64,000 nucleotides of DNA from Prostheceraeus crozeri (lineage: Eukaryota; Platyhelminthes; Polycladida; Euryleptidae). A program made the translations under genes and the position numbers. Under the pieces are notes generated by a model. That model was not told the DNA's origin. It saw nothing but the letters and a program-made list of their open reading frames with translations, and did not search any database. Positions 34,106 to 43,257 of this stretch are shown in pieces (the first letter of the stretch is position 1; each line of letters opens with the position of its first letter). The stretch is from contig CAJQUW010005784.1 in the NCBI GenBank assembly GCA_907163375.1, forward strand, positions 496,001 through 560,000, written 5' to 3'.

Positions 34106-34862
34106 TCACCTCCAAAATTTATTTCTTTTCTTTATTCCTTTTTCATCAGTGATTCTAATGTTAATGTTGTTAATAGTTTTTCTTGTAATAGGGAAATATA
34201 TTAATGTTTGTGGAATTACATTTAATCTATAACCAATGGGTACAGTAAAAGCTGGAAAACTGAATATTAAATTTGATAATTTACCATTTATATATCCTCC
34301 TTCAATAATGTCACAATGTACAACAATTGAATTTATTTCAGTTATTTTTGGAATCTTCTCACCTAAATGATAACCTTGACTATAGGTTTGTTTATTAAAT
34401 ACTAATAGCTTTGACAATGATCTATCATGATTAAAATCAACTTGATGATTTTCGTCTAAAGTAAGAGAAAATTTATTAACTGCCGGTTCAACTGCAAAAT
34501 GTAATTGTTTCTTATCTTTAAATGGTATACCTAAATTTCTCTTAATTTCATTTGATATTGATTCAACTTCGTAAGAACCAGGAAGAAAAGTTAGTATTTT
34601 CCATGTTTTGCCTTTATCAGTAGAATATCTAAATTGATCATTCACATCTTTTATAACATTTTGAATAGTGTTAAATGTAGAGAAACTAGTCTGCAATTTG
34701 ATAATTTTTATTTTGTTCTAAATATAGAATGGGTTCTAAAGTACAAGTGTGTGATGAAGTAGTTGTTATAATTTTTAACTTCGTACTAAATTTTGATGAA
34801 CCCAAAATCTCAGTCAAATTTTCTAAATGATTATTAATTTTGTCAAAATCTGCTGAACACAT
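34106..34862 (-). pseudogene. Penton-like minor capsid protein, Polinton (one frameshift)
   Basis: The start ATG is at 34862 after GTTAAAAA (MCSADFDKINN). The first frame hits TAG near 34690, while the main frame continues from about 34705 to 34106. The body has the single jelly-roll minor capsid pattern of Polintons: YSTDKGKTWK, a LPGSYEVESI strand, KLLVFN, a conserved I-x-V-H-C-D-I-I-x-G-x-Y stretch, and the IYFPI...I-N-I-R-I-T-D-E closing strands. It would fill the five-fold vertices. Confidence 0.75.
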
Positions 34863-34941
34863 TTTTTAACTAAAAATTTTTAATAAATATTATAGATAAA
34901 AATCGTAGATAAAAATCATGAATAAAAATCATAGATAAAAA

Positions 34942-35767
34942 TTAGAAACAACATATTTCAGCTACACTTTTATAATCCTCTTCATTTAGAATCTTCTTTT
35001 CTAACAGTCTTTTCAATATAGCATGAATTTCATTGAAACTAGAATTATGTCCTTCTTTTATTGCAGATATTAAAATATTTAATCTATTTAGTAACTCTTG
35101 TGGATCATCTGGTAAGAATACAGTTGTTTCTGTTTTGTTTTTCAGATAAACCTTTTCCTACTTTAACTCCCGTTGATAATAAATTTTCTAATTGTTTATA
35201 ACGTCTAAGAGATTTTACTGCACCAACTCTATCTAACATAGCTTTATATTTTATGAGATCTTCTAATGCATAATTATTTAAATCTGCTCCTCTTAAAAGA
35301 TCAACAAAATTTCTATCTAAATTAAAAGGAGATTTATCTGGTGAAAAAATTAAACCTCGAAAAGGTTGTGGAAATATTTCTTTTTGTCCGAGATAAAATC
35401 TAGGTATTGTTTTTCCATCTATAAATGAAATAGAATGTTCAAATTGCATAGATTTTGGTAATTTCTTATTAATGTTTGATTCTAGTAATCCATAGTCATC
35501 TAATATAGTTTCGTGTTCTGGATCTGTTGTATTAATTTGTTTATCATTATTTGTAAGTTCTTTTTCAAGAGTTTTAAATGGTTTCATAGTTTTTTCAAAA
35601 TCAGTTATTACTTGTTCGGTTTGCTGCATTTTTTCAAACATATCAGATTGAATACCAGCTTTTATCATTCTATGTTGAAGATGATTTTCTTTCATAATAT
35701 TTCTTTGTTTTATTAACTCTTCTAATTGTTTTATTCTTTTAAAATTAACAGCTCTAATTTTATCCAT
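34942..35767 (-). pseudogene. Polinton-type gene of unknown function (coiled N-terminus), frameshifted
   Basis: ATG 35767 follows ATTTTAAAA and is preferred to the Met at 35833. Residues 1-90 are a charged coiled coil. A compact domain follows, built around FIDGKTIPRFYLGQKEIF and GLIFSPD. The frame ends at 35105, but a second frame carries on to 34942 with LPDDPQELLNRL, a pattern I associate with the tails of such Polinton proteins; the shift is near 35135. It lies between the penton-like and membrane-protein genes, on the same strand. Its role is unknown, possibly structural. Confidence 0.5.
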
Positions 35768-35888
35768 TTTTAAAATATAATATTTGAATTTTGTGGTAAC
35801 ATTGGAATACAGCAAAAACATTTCACTGTACAAATTATTTTTTTATTGCTTTGTTGTCTGACATCTTTTCGTTTAAAGTTTTCTCGTT

Positions 35889-36568
35889 TTAAGTTTTGTT
35901 TAATAAAGTTTTGCTTAAATTTTCGCTTAAAGTTTTTAGCTCTTCTAAAAACATTTTGTCATTTTCTTCATTAGAAATTTTACCATCACTAGAAATTTTG
36001 CCATCCTGTTTATTCTTATCATCAACTTTTTCTGACTGTAATTGAAATGATATTTGATTTACTTCATTAGCTATTTGATCAAATTTTTCAATCTCATCTA
36101 ACGTAATAACATTATCATCACATACTCTTTGAAAGTAGTAGTGTAGTTTATCATAGACTTCTTTAATATGTAAATGCTTAGTTTTTAATGATTTTCGTTT
36201 CTTAGTTATTAAAGATTTATCTAACATTGTAACAAGTGAAGTTGCAAAAACACCCGTACCTGTTAAAGCTGTAGCAACTACTGGAATTACTAAAACACCT
36301 GAAGATATAACATTGTTAAAGCACCTAAACTTATTGTTAAGAATATGCCGATTCCTTGTGTTACATTCTTAACTTTAGTCCATCTCTTTCTTAATTTTAT
36401 ATAATGCTCTAATCTTAATAATAATTGAGATTCCTTATCTTTCATATACCTAACTCTATCTTTGTGTTTTTCTTTATTCATTTTTTCAATGTCCATTAAA
36501 GTAGAACTACCTTCATATGATAACGAAGGATATATTCTTGCGGTTTCTTCCATTTTTGTTTCTTCCAT
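35889..36568 (-). pseudogene. Polinton-type predicted membrane protein, frameshifted
   Basis: ATG 36568 follows TTTAAAA; the first codons are duplicated (MEETKMEETARIYPS), giving a second possible start at 36553. A Lys/Arg-rich helical half (HYIKLRKRWTKVKN) leads into a hydrophobic segment (GIFLTISLGALTMLYL). A frame change near 36310 follows, then a second hydrophobic segment, a basic loop (TKKRKSLKTKHLHIKEVYDK) and the DDNVITLDEIEKF helix. Two membrane segments around a short loop are predicted. This architecture recurs in Polintons of invertebrates; its function is not known. Confidence 0.5.
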
Positions 36569-36599
36569 TTTTAAAGAAATATTATTAGTCACATGATAT

Positions 36600-37181
36600 A
36601 TTTTAAAAACCTGAAAGATGGATAAAATTCATGAATTTGAAATTCTCAACTTTTATGATTTTCGGTGTCCTGGAACGGTCATGATTTTCAAGGTAAAAAT
36701 TGTAATTCACAAATTTGAGATTCTTAACTTTTATGATTTTTTCGGTGTCCTGGAACGGTCATGATTTTAAGGGTGAAAATTGTAATTCTCAAATTTGAGC
36801 TTTTGAAAAATTTGAAAAATTGGGTATTTTTAAAAACGCCCAAATTTATGAATTTAGGTCTTCATAAACTGAAAAATGACCAAAATTCATGAATTTAGTC
36901 CATTTAAAAAGTACCATTTTTTGAAAAATCGGTATCTTTAAAAACGACTAAATTCATGAATTTAGGTCTTAAAAACCTGAAAAAGGGTTCAAATTCATGA
37001 ATTTATGTCGTTTTTAAAGATACTATTTTTTGAATTTTATGGTGTCCTGGAACGGTCTAAATTCATGAATTTAGGTCTTAAAAACCAGAAAAAGGGTCCA
37101 AATTCATGAATTTATGTCGTTTTTAAAGATACTATTTTTTTGAATTTTATGGTGTCCTGGAACGGTCTTTTGCCCATTACT
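36600..37181 (-). repeat. Polinton right terminal inverted repeat
   Basis: Inverse of the left end, longer because the internal unit (GGTGTCCTGGAACGGTC...) is repeated more often: copies at about 36665, 36745, 37041 and 37151. Confidence 0.85.
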
Positions 37182-37187
37182 TTCATC
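37182..37187 (+). repeat. Polinton target-site duplication, right (TTCATC)
   Basis: Second copy of TTCATC directly after the terminal ACT of the element. Confidence 0.9.
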
Positions 37188-37437
37188 GCTACAGCGTTTT
37201 TCTATACTTGCCATCCTATTGGTAATAAAGTTAGTCTCAACATGCGTCGGAGCGAAGGAGTCTTTTCTTAGCGTGATATTGGATTGACCAGTCTTATGGT
37301 GCCAAGAATATTTGATTTGTTTGTCTACAATTTTTATTTTTAGATCTAAGAACGGCAGCCATTCCTCAGGCTGATGTGCTTCTGCAGTAAATTCTATTTT
37401 TTGGATTTTTAGCAAAGATATATTCATGCATTTGTTC
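37182..37437 (-). pseudogene. Penelope-like element: reverse transcriptase C-terminal fragment
   Basis: The minus strand encodes WLPFLDLKIKI..., the FLDL motif near the end of Penelope-like reverse transcriptases, then a conserved SNITLRKDSFAPTHVETNF stretch and an arginine-rich helix that ends at the target duplication. The same protein region occurs in the PLE at 39900-40085. The element continues, in frame, across the Polinton at 20970. It is 5'-truncated at about 37437. Confidence 0.8.
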
Positions 37438-38280
37438 TATATTTTTTGTTGGTCAGCTTCAGTCAGTTTCACCCCTATTTATTGTGTCGTGATCTTAAAT
37501 ATGTTTTATTTTGCGTGAAATAAAAGTTAGGATAATTCAAAATTGCATGTCACTTTGTTCCGTTAATATGAAATGATCAATTTATTGACTTTACCAATGT
37601 GCATTTGAATGACTTTGCATTGAATTTGTTATTTTTGTTCGCAACCCCACTAATTTGCATAGTTCTTTGTTCCGTGAACGAGCATTATTATAATATTAAG
37701 TGCAATATAAACAGGTCCTGGTAATGAAAGTCTGATGTCATTTCAAGCATCAGTGATTATAAAAACACACACTTTATGAAAAAAAATTGTTGACTTTCGG
37801 AGTGCTGCCGATGTCCAAACCCGAGTAGGAAGTTTCGAACTCTGCAATTTTTTCTTGGAAGCAAATCTCAATGATTCTTGATCTTTTCTGCTTTCGTACA
37901 TGAATGTATCCTCTTCCCCAGCAATAGATAAGCATTTTGGACAGACCTTGATGTTGGTCGGCTGTAATGACATTTGTGCACCTTGTGATGAAGAATCCGG
38001 GGGAACCGGAAGTCGTCCACGCTTAGGTTTTGCCGGCATATTCCCCGAGATAGGAGAGCTTCTTGCAATATTACTAACTTGGCACTGACCATTTTCGCAT
38101 CCATGTCGTGTAACGCATTTTGCATATTGTTCAAATGATCGATGGCTCGATGAAAGATTTTCTAATTCCTTTATAATAACTTCTCTTGCTATAATAAGAC
38201 CAATTTTTTCAAAACAAATCATCCCCAATTTTTTCGAACTTTCGCGACCTTCCTGACCACCGTGAACGATTATGGCAAAC
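37438..38280. other. Sequence between two head-to-head PLE fragments
   Basis: No recognised element. A minus-strand frame (37743-38282) is described separately. The remainder is AT-rich without visible genes. Confidence 0.4.
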
Positions 38281-38282
38281 AA
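37743..38282 (-). CDS. Orphan frame of unknown origin
   Basis: A 179-codon open frame whose first codon is right at the edge of the inverted PLE copy. It contains several cysteines (KCVTRHGCENGQC, later VCPKCLS) and a basic PAKPKRGRLPVPP segment that could bind DNA. I recognise no family. It could be a fragment of a transposon protein or chance; moderate length and composition are the only support. Confidence 0.25.
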   Translation of the reverse strand: MFAIIVHGGQEGRESSKKLGMICFEKIGLIIAREVIIKELENLSSSHRSFEQYAKCVTRHGCENGQCQVSNIARSSPISGNMPAKPKRGRLPVPPDSSSQGAQMSLQPTNIKVCPKCLSIAGEEDTFMYESRKDQESLRFASKKKLQSSKLPTRVWTSAALRKSTIFFHKVCVFIITDA

Positions 38283-38913
38283 TCAGCTAAGCATCTCTAT
38301 AATTAGAAATATAGAAATAATTGTGATTGTAACATTTGTTCGCAATTAATTAAATATTCTTGTAGTGATAAATTCGTAGTTTATAAGCACACATGCCAAC
38401 GCTGTAACGAATTTTATATAGGTAAAACTGCTGCCAAGTTTACTACTAGACACAATGAGCACGAAAGGGCGATAAATAATAAATCGATAAGTAGTGCCTT
38501 GTATGATTAGAAGCATTATTAGAAGCAAGCACAGCGACATAGGCGACATCGGGGATTTTCGGGTCGGTTTCATTGCTAAACTCGACAACACTCATGACAC
38601 AACATTCACTGAATCAAAAGCAATCACACACAGCTTCAGCCCAAAATCAATAGAAAACATGAACTACCGCAATACAGCCTGTCTTCACATTTCAATCACC
38701 TCACATTCGACGCACAACACACTTCTTAATATCACTCACCTCTTTATAAACCTTCACGAAGGCTGCCGTTTAGCACTTACATCGCCCGATAGAAGGCGCT
38801 GGACGCCGAAGGCCCTGTCTTTCTTTTAATCTTAACTTAAAGTGATAAAGACTAATAAACGTTTTACCGAGAGAGTCCTGATACTTTTGTTCTGTCTTGT
38901 ACTCTTTGGAAAA
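38281..38913 (+). pseudogene. Penelope-like linker/endonuclease fragment, inverted copy
   Basis: Nearly identical to 20188-20825 in reverse; a 246-base stretch has the same translation and the adjoining frame differs by a single residue (L to H). It encodes the same GIY-YIG core with the same disabling changes, so the defects pre-date the duplication. It begins abruptly at the linker (5'-truncated). The facing minus-strand frame at 38346-38591 is only antisense. Confidence 0.75.
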
Positions 38914-39235
38914 TGTTTGAGGTGTGATTGTAACAAGCACTTTCTTTGACCGCCATAGCTGAGAAAGGGGGATGCCAGCCAATTATTTCGTTGTGTTGAA
39001 ATTGACTGCAGCGAACGGGAAGTAATTCATTGTTATGAGTTCCAACTCGTTTGGTAAATCTCCCTTGAAAAAAATCATAAGCTGCTGGTTATCTTTTATA
39101 CTGTTCAGTCCCTGTAGCCAACAGATGATGGCCCAGAAAACAAAAGCATGGTGAACGCTGAGCTTTCGCGAGACCACTCGCATCGTCTGAGCGTTGTAAA
39201 AATAACCATTAAAATCATGAGAGTGGACCACTTCA
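38914..39235 (-). other. Probable 3' region of the next PLE fragment
   Basis: Minus-strand sequence downstream of the endonuclease at 39236; it has an 82-codon frame without recognisable motif. Confidence 0.3.
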
Positions 39236-40085
39236 CTACCAACGGGTTATTTGATATTTTCTGTTGAGATCAGGTCGGTGAATATCAATCATTTGGGCTT
39301 CAGCGATTCTAGTCTCAACTGGCCTATTACAATGTGTCAATATCTCTACCTGAAAATCGTTGATTGTCAAAGAATTATTGTGATCATTCTTAGAATGATC
39401 AGACAGGGCACTATTGTTATTATTCATTCTCAGACTGTATTCATGTTCGCGATATCTAGCTTGGAATTGTCTGCAAGTTTGACCAATGTATTTCTTGTTG
39501 CAGAAATTACAGACAAACGAGTGAACAATAAATTTGTCTTCACACATGTAGTCATCTGGCATATGTTCGCAAATAGTACAATTTATATGTTTATTTCACT
39601 TATTTTTGCAATCGAGACTTTGATAAAGATATTTAGCTGGTTTATTGATAATTTGTATCGGAAAGTTGTACTTATTAACAATTTCAGTGATTTTCTTAGT
39701 GCATTTATCGTTGATATAATCTAATTTCAGATATGTACTTTTATCTTTTTTTGTCGATTTACTTATTTTTTTATCTTTACATTTCACAACAACGCGATTG
39801 CTGTCGACATTTTTGTAACCATTTTCCTGGAATCTTTTATCCAATTTTTGAAAGGCATCATTTTTATTATCCATGTCAGATTCATTTATCATTCACCTGT
39901 TTTACAGTATTAATGATGAAGTTACTTTTTACATGTCTCGGAAGCCAACTTTCTCTGTTCAAAGTGATATTCGAATGCGCTTCTTCAGTATACCACGAAT
40001 ATTTTATATTTTCATTTTCTACATATATTGAGAGATCCAAAAAATTTAGAGGTTTGTCCAGCTATTTCGTTGTGCGTACGAACTA
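39236..40085 (-). pseudogene. Penelope-like element: RT end, linker and GIY-YIG endonuclease
   Basis: Read right to left: the reverse transcriptase end with LNFLDLSIYV and SNITLNRESWLPRHV (about 40050-39905), a break, a thumb/linker part (39892-39596), a cysteine pair (NCTIC) and an intact GIY-YIG nuclease of 108 codons (39562-39236: HSFVCNFC, KKYIGQTCRQF, YREHEYSL, ending DLNRKY). The nuclease frame is undamaged, but the linker frame is separated by a stop. It is a diverged relative of the PLE split by the Polinton and truncated at its 5' end. Confidence 0.8.
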
Positions 40086-40419
40086 TTCAACATGATTGTT
40101 AATAGAAGAAAAGGGGACACTAAAAAAATTCAGAAGTCTCTGACAACGTGACTCCACTGAGGCTGTCTGAGCACCTGTACATCTTGTTCCACCTATTGAT
40201 AAGAGCCACGGATAGACTGTCAGTTAAAAGATTTTTAGCGATTGTTTTGATTGTTCTATTCGGTCAACTTGTATCCGAGTTACAAGACGGCTTGTCTTCG
40301 AGCAGATGCCACAAAAATCTTAAAATACGAAACTTGTAGCGAAACGCTAGGTGCCATTCCTAGCAGTTTCAAAATTCATGAAACCAGACCCGACGCTTTT
40401 CTTTACCCAAGACCCATCG

Positions 40420-41110
40420 ACATATAGTCGGGCCCCAACTCGATACCGAAAATGAGACTTTCTTAGAGTGATGTACATTGTACATCCTATGGCTACTACG
40501 AATTTGTACAATTGTCTAGGTCTACCTGGTTCCTCTTCTTGTCAGGAAGATCAAAGAAAGCACATATGAATCCAGTGGGAAGCAGACTGAGCCTTTCGGT
40601 AAAATCGCATTTGTATGTATTTCTGTGATTAAGTGAGAAGTACTTTGGTAAGTGTAGAACCATCTCTAGATTATACAGTTCATGTACCGCTGTTCAAGAA
40701 GCTGAAAACATTTAGATTTATCGAGTCGTTATTTTTTGTCGTCAAACACAACTGTGACCTCATCTTGATCAAATTTTAGCTGAAGCTTGCTGTCTTTAAA
40801 TACATTTTCGTATACATTAACGATCGGAAGTACAAGCGCATGCAGGATAGAAAATGACCACAAGATAAACCATACTAAAAATTGTGACTAATGACATAGC
40901 TGATGCTTCCCAGGATTTTTTATAAGGCATGAGTCGCAGAGGGAGCCATGAAATTTTCTCTATTTTTAGAGGACTCTGATTTAATAGAGTATATCATAGA
41001 TAGAGTATCAGATATTATAAACTCTGATTTAGTCGCGACCGCTCTTAGAGCTTGATCAGAGGCGAGTACAAATATTTCATTCTTACCGGATGAGGCATTA
41101 TTAATGAAAA
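40420..41110 (+). repeat. Dispersed repeat, inverse of 53670-54440
   Basis: Matches the other copy in opposite orientation with moderate identity: GATACCGAAAATGAGACTTTC, CTACCTGGT.CCTCTT, CATTTGTA, CGTTATTTTT.GTCGTCAAAC, CCCTCTG..ACTC, and AAATATTTCATTCTT. No coding capacity was seen. Family unknown. Confidence 0.5.
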
Positions 41111-41517
41111 AGGAGTACTTCAGTCAGACACATCAGCTATGGTTAAAAAGTTGTTGAAAAGCTGTCAGTCCTCTAATATTCATCAATCAAGTGAAGCAAT
41201 TGGATATTGCCAAGTTGAACCAAAGTTCTTCTTGCATCGAAAGCACTTTTTCAGAAGTATATTAAGACTTCCTCATAGCATAGCTCTTTGGCGCATAACA
41301 TCTGCCTTTTTATTCAAATCACTCGCATATTGGAAAAAAGTATTGGGGAGAGACTAACGATAAATTATTGTTTTTCTCATATTATGAACCTCCCGACGAA
41401 ATCCATCAACTATAATACTTCCTCATAGCATTTAATTGAAGATGAGAGACTTGTAAATAGAGCTTCGACTATATGAGCTAAAATTTATGCTAAATATGTG
41501 TTAAAATACTGTAGATA
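41111..41517. other. Intronic sequence without recognised feature
   Basis: Nothing supported between the dispersed repeat and the mariner element; it ends with the TA target at 41516-41517. Confidence 0.4.
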
Positions 41518-43255
41518 CGTGGTGTGATCCAAAATGTCCCGGACTAACCTACTTGCAGATAACCTGTGATAACGAATACTACTTCAGATGTAAATTTAGG
41601 TCTTTAAGGCATGAGAAATATGGTTGCCGAAATTTTTCCGGTCAGTTTTCTATTTTTAAAAAATATTTTTACATTTTAACATGAATTTCTGTATTTTCTG
41701 AATTGATCGAGATCCGATTTGTCTTATTGTTATAGTTAGATTGATTTTGATTTGTACCTTATTTGACGGATATCTTTGCCATGAATATTGCACGTCTTTT
41801 GTTAATTGCTTCATGTGTTACGATATCAATCAGTGAAGTTCATTCAGCACGCATTCATTAAGAAATCCGTGTCAACGATGGTTCTTTGTTCTATCAGTTT
41901 TCATGATGGATGTGACAAGCGTGTCTTCAGTCGAATATCGCAGTGTGATACGATACCTCCTGATCCGCGGCTTCGCTAATGGTGACATTCTAAAGGAATT
42001 AAGCCTGGCATATGGAAGCAAAGCTCCATCGAGAACTACTGCTTATTTCTGGATAAGCGAATTTAAACGCGGAAGACAATCTGTGGAGCAAGATTTTTCA
42101 ACTGTTGGTCGGCCGCAGGAGATTCCGGAAGAGAAATCGAGTCAGTGCGATGAAGTGATTACAGCACACAGAAGGATAACCATCCGTGAGTTGTCAAGAG
42201 ATTTGCGAATCAGTTATCACTCCTGTCATGACATCATCGAAAGACTTGGATATCGCAAACTGGCATCACGTTTCGTACCGAAGTTTCTGTCACCTGAAAT
42301 GAAGGAGAACAGACTTCTGGCGGCACAGTCAAATTTGGATCTCCTCGAAATGCACGGAGATCAGTTTCTGAACTGCATCCTTACAGAGGATGAAACACCT
42401 TTAAGTTTGTATCTGCCTCAAAGTAAGCGAGAATCTGCAGAGTGGCGAAAATCAGGCGAGTCTGCCCCTTTGAAAATGCGATCCGGAACATCACATCGCC
42501 GGTCGTTGATGCTGACGGTCTTTTGGAACGCTTCGGGAATCCAACTGGTTGACTTTGCGGATAAAGGAGTAAGAATCAATAGCGAATATTATTCCAATCT
42601 GTTATCTGAAGCGAGGAAGAAAATATGAAAGCCACGAAACATTCCCCTCTACTTGCTTCATGACAATGCTCCGATTCACTCCTCGCAGGAGACAACCAAT
42701 GCCTTAACGAGAAACGGATTTCAACTATTGAGCCATCCTCCTTATTCACCTGACTTGGCCCCAAGTGACTTCTATCTGTTTAGATTCCTCAAAAAGCATC
42801 TTCGTGGACACCATTTTGAATCGCCAGTTGAACTGCGGGATGCAGTTACTGAGTTTTTTGATTCTTTGACACCGGAATTTTTTCATAAAGCTTTTTGTGA
42901 ATTGAGACTTCGTTGGCAAAAAGTGACGAATGCTAACGGCTCATACATTGAAAAGTAAACTGTTTTCTGGAACAAAACATTTGTTTTTCCGTTAATTATT
43001 AGTCAGGTTGTTAGTGATAGCTTAACTGTCAAGTTGATCTAAATATATTAATTCTAAATCGCTAGAATTTATAGGAAAATCTTGAAATTCAGACAAAAAT
43101 GTTTGAAAATTTTGAAAAAATAGAAAACTGACCGGAAAAATTTCGGCAACCATATTTCTCATGCCTTAAAGACCTAAATTTACATCTGAAGTAGTATTCG
43201 TTATCACAGGTTATCTGCAAGTAGGTTAGTCCGGGACATTTTGGATCACACCACG
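41518..43255 (+). mobile_element. Mariner-family transposon with 140-bp inverted repeats
   Basis: The TA duplication lies at 41516-41517 and 43256-43257. The inverted repeats, 41518-41657 and 43116-43255, are essentially identical and begin CGTGGTGTGATCCAAAATG. The length is 1,738 bp. It encodes a mariner transposase with one stop codon. Confidence 0.9.
41903..42958 (+). pseudogene. Mariner transposase (one in-frame TGA)
   Basis: ATG 41903; 351 codons in one frame, broken only by TGA at 42626-42628. The N-terminal paired helix-turn-helix region has SRTTAYFWISEFKRGR, then GRPQEIP and a second HTH. The catalytic triad is DD34D: D in LTEDETP, D in LLHDNAPIHSS, and D in SPDLAPSDFYLF 34 residues later. 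The usual W after the first D-E is missing (DETPLSLY). Length and motifs are those of the family. A single substitution separates this copy from an open frame, which together with the well-conserved inverted repeats suggests a fairly young insertion. Confidence 0.9.
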
Positions 43256-43257
43256 TA

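Larger units (their letters stand above)
20971..37181. mobile_element. Polinton/Maverick virus-like transposon, 16.2 kb
   Basis: Five features agree: ends beginning AGTAATGGGC and ending GCCCATTACT; long inverted terminal repeats (about 0.4 and 0.6 kb); a 6-bp target duplication; a length of 16,211 bp, within the usual 15-20 kb; and the diagnostic gene set (protein-primed DNA polymerase, retroviral-type integrase, adenain-like protease, packaging ATPase, major and minor capsid proteins). The interior is much more AT-rich than the flanks. The protease, integrase, capsid, polymerase, ATPase, penton and other genes contain stops or frameshifts, so the copy is most likely dead. It was inserted into a Penelope-like element. 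Confidence 0.93.
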
